This document shows, piece after piece, positions 11,842 to 20,984 of a stretch of DNA of 64,000 bases. The DNA is from Enterobacter cloacae subsp. cloacae ATCC 13047 (GTDB lineage: Bacteria > Pseudomonadota > Gammaproteobacteria > Enterobacterales > Enterobacteriaceae). Position 1 is the stretch's first letter; every line of letters begins with the position of its first letter. Below the pieces are notes generated by a model. That model was not told where the DNA came from. It searched no databases and was given only the letters and a program-made list of their open reading frames with translations. The DNA lies in the NCBI RefSeq assembly GCF_000025565.1, contig NC_014121.1, positions 3,844,001-3,908,000 of the forward strand, read 5' to 3'. The position numbers were made by a program, and so were the translations under genes.

Positions 11842-12710
11842 TACATGGCTTTACCGAAGGTATTGCACTGCGCCGGGTCACCGCTGTCAAAACCGCGTTT
11901 AAACCAGGTGTAACGTTGTTCTGACGTCCCGTGAGTGAAGCTGTCCGGCACAACCCGGCCCTGGCTCTGCTGCTGGAGACGGTCGTCACCAATGGCCTCT
12001 GCGGCATTTAACGCCTCTTCCAGGTCGCCAGATTCCAGCACGCCCTGCTTCTGCATGCTGTTACCCCAGACGCCCGCGAAGCAGTCCGCCTGCAGCTCCA
12101 TACGCACGGAAAGGCGATTGACCTCTGCCTGCGAGGCGTTTTGCTGAAGCTGGCGAACCTTAGGCTCAATGCCCAGCAATTTTTGCACGTGATGCCCCAC
12201 TTCATGCGCAATCACGTAGCCCTGAGCAAAATCACCGTCGGCACCGAGTTTGCGTTTCATGTCATCATAAAAAGAGAGATCGATATAGACGGTGCTGTCT
12301 GCCGGACAGTAGAACGGCCCCATCACCGAGTGTCCGGTGCCGCAGCCAGTGCGGGTCGCACCACGGTACATCACCAGCTTCGGCTGCTGGTAGTTGCGCC
12401 CCATTTTCTCAAACTGCTGGCTCCACGTGTCTTCAGTGGTCGCGAGAATAACGGAGGTAAATTTGGCCGCTTCATCTTCATTTGGGTTGATGGAGCGCTG
12501 AGATTGCTGCTGTTGCTGCAGCGGCTGACCGGTCATTAACCCGGTGAGATCGACCCCGTAGTAACCCGCAACCAGCACCACAATCAGCAGAATGATTCCG
12601 CCTTTTCCGCTGGGTAAACGGAAACCGGGGCCACCCATGGAAGGGCCGCCACCGCTATCACCACGTCTGTCTTCTACATTGTCACTTTCACGACGCCCTT
12701 GCCAGCGCAT
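11841..12710 (-). CDS. ypfJ: Membrane-anchored zinc metallopeptidase YpfJ
   Basis: 289 residues, family of KPN_00262-type neutral zinc metallopeptidases (UPF0693). A cytoplasmic N-terminal stretch with GGGP repeats is followed by one membrane helix ([17 protein letters not shown], about 37-53) and a Gln-rich linker. The catalytic domain carries the zinc motif HEVGHHV (about 169-175). A downstream ADCFAG probably helps bind metal. The substrate is unknown. It is the first gene of the ypfJ-tmcA-ypfH group and has a one-base overlap with tmcA. Confidence 0.88.
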   Translation of the reverse strand: MRWQGRRESDNVEDRRGDSGGGPSMGGPGFRLPSGKGGIILLIVVLVAGYYGVDLTGLMTGQPLQQQQQSQRSINPNEDEAAKFTSVILATTEDTWSQQFEKMGRNYQQPKLVMYRGATRTGCGTGHSVMGPFYCPADSTVYIDLSFYDDMKRKLGADGDFAQGYVIAHEVGHHVQKLLGIEPKVRQLQQNASQAEVNRLSVRMELQADCFAGVWGNSMQKQGVLESGDLEEALNAAEAIGDDRLQQQSQGRVVPDSFTHGTSEQRYTWFKRGFDSGDPAQCNTFGKAM

Positions 12711-12792
12711 AACTACCTCGAACTATTCCATTAATAATAGCTATGATCGTAGGCGGTTAACGGCAAGATTACCATAGGAAACAAAGGTAAGA

Positions 12793-12820
12793 CGCCAAAG
12801 GATATGAACATCCTTTGGCG
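12793..12820 (-). terminator. Hairpin after purC
   Basis: Perfect 11-base inverted repeat CGCCAAAGGAT / ATCCTTTGGCG with a 6-base loop, 10 bp beyond the purC stop. The T-run on the purC strand is weak, so it may be a 3'-end stabiliser as well as a terminator. Confidence 0.65.
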
Positions 12821-12829
12821 ATGAGGGAG

Positions 12830-13543
12830 TTAGTCGAGCTTAACGCCTAAACGGTGAGCCACTGCTTCGTACGCTTCAATCAGGCCACCCAGGCTCTGAC
12901 GGAAACGGTCTTTATCCATTTTATCCAGCGTTTCTTTGTCCCACAGACGGCTGCCGTCCGGTGAGAATTCGTCGCCAAGTACCACTTCGCCTTTGAACAG
13001 ACCGAACTCCAGCTTGAAGTCGACGAGGATCAGGCCAGCATCATCAAACAGTTTTTTCAGCACGTCGTTGGCTTTGTAGGTCAGCTCTTTCATGCGCGCC
13101 AGGTTCTCTTTATTCACCCAGCCGAAGGTTTCACAGTAGGAGTCATTGACCATCGGATCGTGCATGGCGTCGTTTTTCAGGAACAGATCGAACAGCGGTG
13201 GATTCAGCTCGATGCCTTCCTCAATGCCCAGACGCTTCACCAGGGAGCCCGCGGCACGGTTACGAATGACGCACTCAACCGGAACCATATCCAGTTTTTT
13301 CACCAGACATTCCGTATCGGACAGCAACGCTTCCATCTGAGTCGGGATACCCGCTTCAGCCAGTTTGGTCATAATGAAGTGGTTGAACTTGTTGTTCACC
13401 ATGCCTTTACGATCGAACTGCTCAATGCGTGCGCCATCCCCTGCTGACGTATCATTGCGGAACTCGAGCACCAACAGATCCGGGTTTTCCGTGCTGTATA
13501 CGGTCTTCGCTTTGCCACGATACAACTCAGCTTGCTTCTGCAT
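12830..13543 (-). CDS. purC: SAICAR synthetase PurC
   Basis: Joins CAIR and aspartate with ATP to give SAICAR in purine synthesis. 237 residues, same as E. coli ([20 protein letters not shown]). SAICAR synthetase signatures are seen in [14 protein letters not shown] and LVDFKLEFG. It lies between ypfJ and the dapA-bamC operon, as in E. coli, and is read from its own promoter: the bamC terminator and a PurR operator lie immediately upstream. purM and purN in this window carry a similar operator. Confidence 0.96.
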   Translation of the reverse strand: MQKQAELYRGKAKTVYSTENPDLLVLEFRNDTSAGDGARIEQFDRKGMVNNKFNHFIMTKLAEAGIPTQMEALLSDTECLVKKLDMVPVECVIRNRAAGSLVKRLGIEEGIELNPPLFDLFLKNDAMHDPMVNDSYCETFGWVNKENLARMKELTYKANDVLKKLFDDAGLILVDFKLEFGLFKGEVVLGDEFSPDGSRLWDKETLDKMDKDRFRQSLGGLIEAYEAVAHRLGVKLD

Positions 13544-13595
13544 CTTGATTACTCCTGGTGTGATGATTTGTGTTCAAAACTGGGCATATTATGCC

Positions 13596-13611
13596 ACGCA
13601 CACGTTTGCGT
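13596..13611. promoter_or_regulatory. PurR operator upstream of purC
   Basis: The 16 bases ACGCACACGTTTGCGT form a near-perfect palindrome that fits the PurR consensus ACGCAAACGTTTNCNT. It lies 53 bp before the purC start, between the bamC terminator and the gene, so hypoxanthine/guanine-dependent repression is expected. Confidence 0.8.
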
Positions 13612-13621
13612 AGCACGAAAA

Positions 13622-13647
13622 TAAAAAGGGCTGGATTCACCAGCCCT
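13622..13647 (-). terminator. Terminator of the dapA-bamC operon
   Basis: Stem GGGCTGG / CCAGCCC with a 5-base loop, followed on the minus strand by a T-run. It starts 6 bp after the bamC stop and separates bamC from the purC promoter. Confidence 0.85.
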
Positions 13648-13652
13648 CGTAT

Positions 13653-14687
13653 TTATTTGCTGAATGCAGCCTGGAAGACCGCGACCAGCGCATCGTTCTG
13701 CGACTGGGTCAGCGTGTGACCTTTCGGATCGATAAACTGCAGGCTACTGCGGTTATCAAGGTCGCCTACCTGAATCTTGTAGTCGCCGGAAGCGAGCTGT
13801 GGATCGCGTGCGCCCAGCTCCTGCCATGCGCTGTCGGACAGCGGCTTATACGTTGCGGTTATGCTACCGGTTGAACGCGTGCTGTCGGTCACCTTCATGC
13901 CCACTTTCTCCAGCGTCGCTGGCAGGCGCTGCCAGGTCTGGTTGAATGGCGCACGAACAACCAGCATTGGCAGGCCGGTATCATCCGCGCCGCTCTGGAC
14001 ATCAAACGTCATGCCGTTGCGGTTCTGTGAGGCGTTAGCCGCGTCTGTGGCGTTCTTATCCAGGCCCGCAGCAATCACGTTCAGCATTTCAGTGCTGTAA
14101 CGCTGCATAGAGGCAGCATCCGCCACCGGTTTACCCGCCTGCTCCAGGTTCAACAGCTTAACGGTAACCGCCTGCTGATAGCCCTGCGGTTTAACGGAGA
14201 CTTGATAACGACCACGGTACTGCTGGTCTTCATCCAGACGGTTCCACTCGATCCAGTCGGTGGTTAACGTCTGGCTGGCGTCATCACGCTTGTCAATCGT
14301 GTAGTTCTTCGACTGAATGACGCTCACCACCTGTGGCCACAGCGTGCTGCCACGTGCGCTTTCCACCATCAGAGACGCGGTATCACCGGTAAACTGGGTG
14401 CGCGCCCCGCTCACCAGCGCCAGAGGCTGTGCTGGCGGACGAATATCAAGCGCTTTGCCCACCGGGCCGCTGCCGTTGGTCACGGGGATATTATAATCGC
14501 CGTTCTGAATCGGCAGGATCATGCCAGCCGGTGCATGAAGTTCAGCAAGCGGGGTCGCATCCAGATAGGATTCATCACCGCTCACCTGGCGCTTGTAGCG
14601 CGAGTCTGAACTACAGGCAGCGAGCAGCATAACAAGCGAAACACTCGCAACCTTCGCCAGGCGCGACTTCTGTACTGAATAAGCCAT
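13653..14687 (-). CDS. bamC: Outer-membrane assembly lipoprotein BamC
   Basis: Lipoprotein subunit of the BamABCDE complex that folds beta-barrel proteins into the outer membrane. 344 residues from the ATG at 14687 ([12 protein letters not shown]); an upstream in-frame ATG adds one residue. The signal peptide ends in the lipobox LLAAC with lipidated Cys25. An unstructured BamD-binding stretch and two helix-grip domains follow, ending in [14 protein letters not shown]. It lies 16 bp after dapA, with which it forms an operon as in E. coli. Confidence 0.95.
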   Translation of the reverse strand: MAYSVQKSRLAKVASVSLVMLLAACSSDSRYKRQVSGDESYLDATPLAELHAPAGMILPIQNGDYNIPVTNGSGPVGKALDIRPPAQPLALVSGARTQFTGDTASLMVESARGSTLWPQVVSVIQSKNYTIDKRDDASQTLTTDWIEWNRLDEDQQYRGRYQVSVKPQGYQQAVTVKLLNLEQAGKPVADAASMQRYSTEMLNVIAAGLDKNATDAANASQNRNGMTFDVQSGADDTGLPMLVVRAPFNQTWQRLPATLEKVGMKVTDSTRSTGSITATYKPLSDSAWQELGARDPQLASGDYKIQVGDLDNRSSLQFIDPKGHTLTQSQNDALVAVFQAAFSK

Positions 14688-14703
14688 CAAATCTCCCTAA
14701 ACT

Positions 14704-15582
14704 TTACAGCAAACCGGCATGCTTCAGCGCTGCAGTGACGATTTCACGACCGTGGTCGGTAATCGGTGTCATTGGCAGACGCAGCGTATCGGTTGCTACA
14801 AGTCCCAACTCCTTACATGCCCATTTCACCGGGATCGGATTGGGTTCGACAAATAATTTATTGTGCAACGGCATCAGACGTTTATTAATGAGACGGGCTT
14901 CATCAAAGTGACCTGCCGCCGCCAGCTTGCACATTTCCGCCATATCGCGGGCCGCAACGTTCGACGTTACGGAGATCACGCCATGACCACCGAGCTGCAT
15001 GAAGTCCAGCGCGGTCGCATCGTCACCGCTCAACAGGATAAAGTCGTCTGAAACCAGCTCTTTGATCTGATGAACGCGGCTTAAGTTCCCTGTCGCCTCT
15101 TTAATCCCGATAATATTTTTTACTTTCGAGAGACGACCAACGGTTTCCGGCAGCATATCGCAGCCAGTACGGGACGGCACATTATACAGAATTTGTGGCA
15201 AGTCAGTATGTTCAGCGATGGCTTTGAAATGCTGGAACAAACCTTCCTGAGTAGGACGGTTGTAGTAAGGGGTGACCGTCAGACAGCCAACAACGCCGCT
15301 GTCGTTAAAACGTTGGGTCAGGCTGATCGCTTCTGCGGTTGCATTCGCGCCCGTTCCCGCGATGACCGGAATACGTCCGTCAGCCAGTTCGAGGGTCAAC
15401 ATCACCACATCGCCGTGCTCTTCGTGGCTCAGCGTTGCAGATTCACCGGTAGTCCCTACCGAAACGATCGCCGAGGTTCCATTGGCGACATGGTAATCAA
15501 TCAGCTTCTTCATGCTTGACCGGCAGACATTACCTTTTTCATCCATCGGTGTTACAAGCGCGACAATACTTCCCGTGAACAT
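14704..15582 (-). CDS. dapA: 4-hydroxy-tetrahydrodipicolinate synthase DapA
   Basis: Condenses pyruvate with aspartate semialdehyde, the first committed step of lysine/DAP synthesis. 292 residues as in E. coli. The Schiff-base lysine is Lys161 in IIGIKEATG; the GTTGE motif (about 43-47) and Tyr in LYNVPSRTG are present. It is lysine-feedback inhibited in the family. It is the first gene of the dapA-bamC operon and divergent from gcvR across 145 bp. Confidence 0.96.
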   Translation of the reverse strand: MFTGSIVALVTPMDEKGNVCRSSMKKLIDYHVANGTSAIVSVGTTGESATLSHEEHGDVVMLTLELADGRIPVIAGTGANATAEAISLTQRFNDSGVVGCLTVTPYYNRPTQEGLFQHFKAIAEHTDLPQILYNVPSRTGCDMLPETVGRLSKVKNIIGIKEATGNLSRVHQIKELVSDDFILLSGDDATALDFMQLGGHGVISVTSNVAARDMAEMCKLAAAGHFDEARLINKRLMPLHNKLFVEPNPIPVKWACKELGLVATDTLRLPMTPITDHGREIVTAALKHAGLL

Positions 15583-15727
15583 GAGCCATCCTCTGTGCGA
15601 ACAAGAGCCTCAATGGTACGTTTGGAACTGTAATAAAAGCAAGCGACCTGAGGCCCTCAGGCGGTTGTATGCATGTTTTTTTTATGCTTTCCTTAGGAAG
15701 ACTTAACCAAGCAAAGGAAGAACAGGT

Positions 15728-16297
15728 TTGACAACCTCATCACAACATTACCTGGTTATCACTGCGCTGGGTGCTGACAGGCCGGGTATCGTGAACACCA
15801 TTACCCGCCACGTGAGCAGCTGCGGCTGTAATATCGAGGACAGCCGTCTGGCGATGCTGGGCGAAGAGTTCACGTTTATTATGCTGCTGTCCGGGACATG
15901 GAACGCCATCACGCTTATCGAATCTACCCTGCCGCTGAAAGGCGCGGAGCTGGATTTGCTGATCGTGATGAAACGCACCAATGCGCGTCCGCGTCCGGCC
16001 ATGCCTGCCACCGTCTGGGTACAGGTTGAAGTTCCTGATTCCCCTCATCTGATTGAGCGTTTTACCGCTCTGTTTGACAGCCATCAGATGAACATTGCCG
16101 AGCTGGTTTCCCGCACACAACCGGCTGATGAGAGTGCCGTTCCTACCCTCTTTATTCAAATCACCGCCCACAGTCCTGCATCACAGGATGCGTCAAATAT
16201 CGAGCAAGCGTTCAAAGCCCTCTGTACAGAATTACACGCGCAAGGCAGTATAAGCGTCGTAAATTATTCGCAGCATGAACAGGATGGAGTTGAGTAA
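15728..16297 (+). CDS. gcvR: Glycine cleavage transcriptional co-repressor GcvR
   Basis: Two ACT domains (about 8-85 and 95-175). GcvR binds GcvA and blocks activation of gcvTHP until glycine relieves it. 189 residues against 190 in E. coli. The start is a TTG at 15728 after GCAAAGGAAG, giving TTSSQHYLVITALGADRPGIV; no better ATG exists before the first ACT domain. Its stop overlaps the bcp ATG by one base (TAATG), so bcp translation is probably coupled. Confidence 0.92.
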   Translation: MTTSSQHYLVITALGADRPGIVNTITRHVSSCGCNIEDSRLAMLGEEFTFIMLLSGTWNAITLIESTLPLKGAELDLLIVMKRTNARPRPAMPATVWVQVEVPDSPHLIERFTALFDSHQMNIAELVSRTQPADESAVPTLFIQITAHSPASQDASNIEQAFKALCTELHAQGSISVVNYSQHEQDGVE

Positions 16298-16767
16298 TGA
16301 ACCCACTGAAAGCCGGTGACATCGCACCGAAATTTAGCTTACCGGATCAGGATGGTGAGCAAGTAAATTTGACCGACTTCCAGGGACAGCGTGTTCTGGT
16401 CTATTTCTACCCGAAAGCCATGACCCCGGGCTGCACCGTGCAGGCCTGCGGCTTACGCGACAACATGGATGAGTTGAAAAAAGCCGGCGTGGAAGTGCTG
16501 GGCATCAGCACCGATAAGCCAGAAAAGCTGTCACGATTTGCTGAAAAAGAGCTGCTGAACTTCACGCTGCTTTCCGACGAAGATCATCAGGTCTGTGAGC
16601 AGTTCGGCGTCTGGGGCGAGAAGACGTTTATGGGCAAAACCTATGACGGCATTCACCGCATCAGCTTCCTGATTGACGCTGACGGTAAAGTGGAACATGT
16701 CTTTGACGACTTCAAAACCAGCAACCACCACGACGTGGTGCTGAACTGGCTGAAACAAAGTGCCTGA
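16297..16767 (+). CDS. bcp: Thiol peroxidase Bcp (PrxQ type)
   Basis: Thioredoxin-dependent peroxiredoxin that reduces peroxides in the cytoplasm. 156 residues. The peroxidatic Cys46 and resolving Cys51 lie in TPGCTVQAC, the spacing typical of the PrxQ/Bcp group. It overlaps gcvR by one base. A REP palindrome and a terminator follow. Confidence 0.95.
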   Translation: MNPLKAGDIAPKFSLPDQDGEQVNLTDFQGQRVLVYFYPKAMTPGCTVQACGLRDNMDELKKAGVEVLGISTDKPEKLSRFAEKELLNFTLLSDEDHQVCEQFGVWGEKTFMGKTYDGIHRISFLIDADGKVEHVFDDFKTSNHHDVVLNWLKQSA

Positions 16768-16775
16768 AAGTGAGT

Positions 16776-16803
16776 GTCGGGTGGCGGCTTCGCCTTACCC
16801 GAC
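16776..16803. repeat. REP palindrome after bcp
   Basis: GTCGGGTGGCGG / CTTACCCGAC arms around a short GC-rich loop. It belongs to the same REP family as 24685, 27718, 32055 and 40878. Confidence 0.8.
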
Positions 16804-16818
16804 CTACAAGATAAATGC

Positions 16819-16845
16819 AAAACGGCAACCTGGTTGCCGTTTTTA
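16819..16845. terminator. Terminator between bcp and perM
   Basis: AAAACGGCAACC / GGTTGCCGTTTTT inverted repeat with a very short loop and T-runs on both strands. It lies between the convergent genes bcp and perM and can serve both. Confidence 0.85.
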
Positions 16846-16896
16846 GTGTTTTCCCCCTCTCCCCCCGTGAGAAAAGGGCATCAGGCCGCACAAAAA

Positions 16897-17961
16897 CTAC
16901 TTCTCTTCCACCGCTGGCACATCCGGCCATGCATGGACGACGGCTTTAATCAGCGTCGCCAGCGGAATAGCAAAGAACACGCCCCAGAATCCCCACAGCC
17001 CGCCGAAAATCACCACCGATAAGATAATCACCAGCGGATGCAGATTCACCGCTTCTGAGAACAGCACCGGCACCAGCAGATTGCCATCCAGGGCCTGAAT
17101 AATCAGGTACACCGCGAAGCAACTCCAGAACTCGGTGCCCAGGCCAAACTGGAACAGCGCGACCCCAACAACCGGAATGGTGACCACAAAAGCGCCAATA
17201 TACGGAATAAGAACCGACAGCCCCACCAGCACCGCCAGCAGCAGCGAGTAGTTAAGCCCGAAGATCAGGAAGCCAATCCACGTCGCGACCCCAACCACAA
17301 TCATCTCCAGCACCTTGCCGCGAATGTAGTTGGTGATCTGCTGATTCATCTCTTCCCACACCTGCCCGGCCAGCCCGCGATTACGCGGCAGAATACGCCG
17401 CACGGCGTTGAGCATCTGGTCTTTGTCCTTCACCAGGAAGAACACCATCAACGGCACCAGCACCAGGTAGACGGCGAGCGTAAGGAGCCCAACCAGCGAC
17501 GCCAGGGAGTATTTCACCACCGAATCGCCCATGGTCATGATGCGGGCGCGCATGTTTTCGGCCATCGCATCGATGATCCCCGCGTCCATCAGCGCCGGAT
17601 AACGACGCGGCAGCGTGGCGGCAAAATCAGAAAGCTTATTTAACATGCCGGGCATATCGCGGATCAGGTTGATCCCCTGCTGCCAGGCGACGGGCATGAC
17701 CACAAACGCCATCAACAGCAGAATGCCAACAAACAGCACCAGCACGATGCTGGTCGCCCAGCGTCGGGAGCAGCCGATATTCTCCAGCCGCGCGGTTGGC
17801 CACTCCAGCAGATAGGCCAGCACAATGGCCACCAGCAGTGGTGCCAGAAGGCCGCTGAAGAAGAACAGAATACCGAACCCGGCAACCAGAATAACCAGCA
17901 AAGCAATGGCTTCCGGGTCGCTAAACCGGCGCCGGTACCACTGCATTAACATTTCGAGCAT
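16897..17961 (-). CDS. perM: AI-2E family membrane permease PerM
   Basis: 354 residues, nearly identical to E. coli PerM (start MLEMLMQWYRRRFSDPEAIA). It has about eight membrane helices in the AI-2E/UPF0118 pattern, with the soluble stretch containing NKLSDFAATLPRRYPALMDAG between helices 3 and 4 and the conserved end GGLWGFWGVFFAIPLATLIKA. Members are proposed exporters or Na+/H+ antiporters; the E. coli substrate is not established. It is divergent from bepA across about 220 bp. Confidence 0.92.
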   Translation of the reverse strand: MLEMLMQWYRRRFSDPEAIALLVILVAGFGILFFFSGLLAPLLVAIVLAYLLEWPTARLENIGCSRRWATSIVLVLFVGILLLMAFVVMPVAWQQGINLIRDMPGMLNKLSDFAATLPRRYPALMDAGIIDAMAENMRARIMTMGDSVVKYSLASLVGLLTLAVYLVLVPLMVFFLVKDKDQMLNAVRRILPRNRGLAGQVWEEMNQQITNYIRGKVLEMIVVGVATWIGFLIFGLNYSLLLAVLVGLSVLIPYIGAFVVTIPVVGVALFQFGLGTEFWSCFAVYLIIQALDGNLLVPVLFSEAVNLHPLVIILSVVIFGGLWGFWGVFFAIPLATLIKAVVHAWPDVPAVEEK

Positions 17962-18182
17962 ACAACCCTTCCCTGAATCGAATGACGGGAGTCAGAAGGT
18001 GAATTGTATCTAACTGTCACAAAAAAGACTTTCGCTTTTTGTATCGCTGTCACAATCCGCAAAAGCCTGATGAATGGGATTTTCTTCATGCCACAACACG
18101 GCTACACTCGCAGGGCAGTGGAGATGAACGATATGCGGGTTCATCGGTCAAATTAGCACATCCAAAATACAGGACAGTGGTT

Positions 18183-19646
18183 ATGTTCAGGCAGTTGAAA
18201 AAAACAGTGGTTGCGACACTGATTGCCGCCGTAACGGTCGGTCAGGTGTTGCCAGCTTTCGCTGATTCGTCCGATTCATTGCCGGACATGGGCACCACAG
18301 CAGGAAGCACGCTCTCCATTGGTCAGGAGATGCAGATGGGTGATTACTATGTTCGCCAGCTGCGCGGCAGTGCTCCGCTGATCAATGACCCATTGCTGGT
18401 GCAGTACATTAATGGTCTGGGGATGCGCCTGGTCGCGCACGCCAACTCGGTAAAAACCCCCTTCCACTTCTATTTAATCAATAACGACGAAATCAACGCC
18501 TTCGCCTTTTTTGGCGGTAACGTGGTGCTGCATTCGGCGTTATTCCGTTATTCCGATAACGAAAGCCAGCTGGCGTCGGTCATGGCGCACGAAATTTCCC
18601 ACGTGACCCAGCGCCATCTGGCCCGTGCGATGGAAGACCAGAAACGCAACGCGCCCCTGACCTGGGTGGGTGCGCTGGGCTCTATTTTGCTGGCGATGGC
18701 CAGTCCGCAGGCCGGGATGGCCGCATTAACCGGCACGCTGGCAGGCACGCGCCAGGGGATGATCAGTTTCACCCAGCAAAACGAACAGGAAGCGGACCGC
18801 ATTGGCATCCAGGTGTTGCAGCGCTCGGGCTTTGACCCACAGGCCATGCCCAGCTTCCTGGAAAAACTGCTCGATCAGGCACGCTACTCGTCACGTCCAC
18901 CCGAAATTCTGCTCACCCACCCGTTACCGGAAAGCCGTCTGTCCGATGCGCGTAACCGTGCTAATCAGATGCGTCCGGTGGTGGTGCAATCCTCACAGGA
19001 TTTCTACATGGCGAAAGTGAGAACGCTGGGCATGTACAATTCCGGGCGCAACCAGCTCACCAGCGACCTGCTGGATGCCCTGGCAAAAGGCAACGTGCGC
19101 GAGAAGAACGCGGCGCAATACGGTCGTGCCCTGCAGGCGATGGAAGCCAGCAAATACGACGAAGCGCGAAAAACGCTGCAACCGTTGCTGGCCGCCGACC
19201 CGAATAACCCGTGGTATCTCGACCTCTCCACGGATATCGATCTGGGGCAGAAGAGACCTGCCGATGCGATTAACCGCCTGAAAGGTGCCAAAGAGGTGCG
19301 GACCAACCCGGTGCTGCAGCTTAACCTGGCGAACGCTTATCTGCAGGGCGGCCAGCCGGGTGAAGCGGCCACCATTCTGAACCGCTACACCTTCGACAAT
19401 AAAGACGATCAAAACGGCTGGGATCTGCTCGCTCAGGCAGAAGCCCAGCTGGGCAACCGCGATCAGGAGCTGGCGGCACGTGCCGAAGGGTTTGCCCTGG
19501 TGGGGCGTCTGGATCAGGCCATTTCGATGCTCAGCAGCGCCAGTTCGCAGGTCAAACTTGGCAGCCTGCAACAGGCCCGTTACGATGCGCGTATCGATCA
19601 GCTGCGCGCGCTACAGCAGCGCTTCAAGCCGTACGAAAAGATGTAA
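18183..19646 (+). CDS. bepA: Periplasmic beta-barrel assembly-enhancing protease BepA
   Basis: 487 residues from the ATG at 18183 ([16 protein letters not shown]), which begins a clear Sec signal peptide ending about residue 27 (PAFA/DSS). The longer frame from 18039 lacks this. The M48 zinc motif is His136-Glu137-x-x-His140 in [13 protein letters not shown] glycine/alanine-rich membrane-touching loop and four or more TPR units (about 310-480) follow. It degrades stalled LptD and BamA and helps LptD maturation. The E. coli order perM-bepA-yfgD is kept; yfgD follows 13 bp later. Confidence 0.94.
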   Translation: MFRQLKKTVVATLIAAVTVGQVLPAFADSSDSLPDMGTTAGSTLSIGQEMQMGDYYVRQLRGSAPLINDPLLVQYINGLGMRLVAHANSVKTPFHFYLINNDEINAFAFFGGNVVLHSALFRYSDNESQLASVMAHEISHVTQRHLARAMEDQKRNAPLTWVGALGSILLAMASPQAGMAALTGTLAGTRQGMISFTQQNEQEADRIGIQVLQRSGFDPQAMPSFLEKLLDQARYSSRPPEILLTHPLPESRLSDARNRANQMRPVVVQSSQDFYMAKVRTLGMYNSGRNQLTSDLLDALAKGNVREKNAAQYGRALQAMEASKYDEARKTLQPLLAADPNNPWYLDLSTDIDLGQKRPADAINRLKGAKEVRTNPVLQLNLANAYLQGGQPGEAATILNRYTFDNKDDQNGWDLLAQAEAQLGNRDQELAARAEGFALVGRLDQAISMLSSASSQVKLGSLQQARYDARIDQLRALQQRFKPYEKM

Positions 19647-19659
19647 AAAGGAAGAAAAT

Positions 19660-20016
19660 ATGACTGACGCGGTAAAAATCTACCATAACCCTCGCTGCTC
19701 CAAGAGCCGCGACACCCTCAGCCTGCTGAAATCCAACGGCGTAGAGCCTGAAGTAGTGCTGTATCTGGAGACACCGCCTGACGCGCAGACGATCCGCCAG
19801 CTCCTTCATATGCTGGGCATGGGCAGTGCACGTGAGTTGATGCGCCAGAAAGAGGATCTCTATAAGTCACTTAACCTGGACGACCCGCGTCTCACTGAAG
19901 CTGAGCTCGTGCAGGCGATGGTTGACAATCCGAAGCTCATTGAACGCCCAATTGTGGTGGCAAACGGCAAGGCGCGCATCGGGCGTCCGCCGGAAGATGT
20001 GCTCGACATTCTTTAA
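19660..20016 (+). CDS. yfgD: ArsC-family glutaredoxin-type reductase YfgD
   Basis: 118 residues, ArsC family, close to E. coli YfgD. The catalytic cysteine is Cys13 in HNPRCSKSRDTL; the distal Arg in RPIVVANGKARIGRP fits arsenate-reductase-like members. The ATG at 19660 follows AGGAAG; a longer frame from 19480 overlaps bepA and is rejected. It is probably cotranscribed with bepA. Arsenate reduction is not certain, as no arsB or arsR lies nearby. Confidence 0.9.
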   Translation: MTDAVKIYHNPRCSKSRDTLSLLKSNGVEPEVVLYLETPPDAQTIRQLLHMLGMGSARELMRQKEDLYKSLNLDDPRLTEAELVQAMVDNPKLIERPIVVANGKARIGRPPEDVLDIL

Positions 20017-20837
20017 ACCTCGCGCCGCAGCCCTTCCAGAAAGGCCTGCGGCGTACTTTCCCCCAGCTTTTTCTGCGCTTTACCCCGGTTGTAAAACTCG
20101 CACAAGGTCATCAATAGCGCCCCCGCCGGTTCCACATTTACGCGCGGAATAATATCGCGTAAGGGCACCATCACCTGAAGTGCACTGCAGGTACGTTGAT
20201 GTGCCTTCACCGCAATGTCGTTAACAGCCAGCGTCGCCTCAAAACCAAAAGTCTCAATAGATTGTATAGCAGCCGGACACGCCGCCAGCACCTCCTGCGT
20301 CCAGGTATTCAGTCGTTGAGGCGACAGCCCCGCATAAAGCCGGGCATAGCACCAGCCGCTCACCGGCTCTCGCGCCCAAAGCAGATGCTGCTCCCCGCCG
20401 TCGTCCATATGCAGCGACAAAGGCAAATGGTGCAGTTCCAGCGTATGGGGCGTAATACCCGCTTTCAGCGCCTTTTTCCCCTGCAAGGGGGCCCCTTTTT
20501 GCTTTGCAGCGGCTGGTTTGAGATAGCGGTTCAGGGTGGCGCGGGAAACAGCGATCCCCAGGACGTCGTTGACCATAAGCAGCAGGTCGTCCAACGGTGC
20601 GCCCAGGATGTCACGCAGGGCATTCACCAGCGCAACCTGCTCTTGTCTCATCGCTTTGTGTATCACTTTAGGCGCCGTATGGTTATCCGACACCTGGTCG
20701 CGATTGCGCCAGCGTCTGACGGTGGTGACCGAAATACCCAGCTCGACGGCCAGCTCTCTGTCGCTCTTATCCGACTGTTGAAGATAACGACGGATGCGCG
20801 GCGTCGTGGTCGCATTGGCGTGCAGTTTGATTTCCAT
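20013..20837 (-). CDS. IS481-transposase-derived HTH protein, probably no longer a transposase
   Basis: 274 residues. The N-terminal half is the classic IS481 HTH arrangement: HANATTTPRIRRYLQQS, a first HTH (ELAVELGISVTTVRRWRNRD, about 29-48), then a second HTH-like segment (about 85-108, VLGIAVSRATLNRYL). The C-terminal half aligns in outline with the IS481 RNase H fold, but the DDE residues look lost: no TDNG-type motif is seen and the segment reads ETFGFEATLAVND. No flanking inverted repeats or target duplication were seen by eye. The frame is intact, overlaps the yfgD stop by 4 bp convergently and is divergent from the EIIC operon across 147 bp. A domesticated DNA-binding protein is my inference. 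Confidence 0.6.
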   Translation of the reverse strand: MEIKLHANATTTPRIRRYLQQSDKSDRELAVELGISVTTVRRWRNRDQVSDNHTAPKVIHKAMRQEQVALVNALRDILGAPLDDLLLMVNDVLGIAVSRATLNRYLKPAAAKQKGAPLQGKKALKAGITPHTLELHHLPLSLHMDDGGEQHLLWAREPVSGWCYARLYAGLSPQRLNTWTQEVLAACPAAIQSIETFGFEATLAVNDIAVKAHQRTCSALQVMVPLRDIIPRVNVEPAGALLMTLCEFYNRGKAQKKLGESTPQAFLEGLRREV

Positions 20838-20984
20838 CGCAACAAACTCCAGAACTAATCTTATGAGATTTATAATACACCAGCGATTGCTTTGTGACCG
20901 ATTTCACCTTTCGCACGCCGCGCTTCACTGATAATCCCCAGAGATAACATAAACAATACCTCTCAATCTTGTACGGAGTTCACA

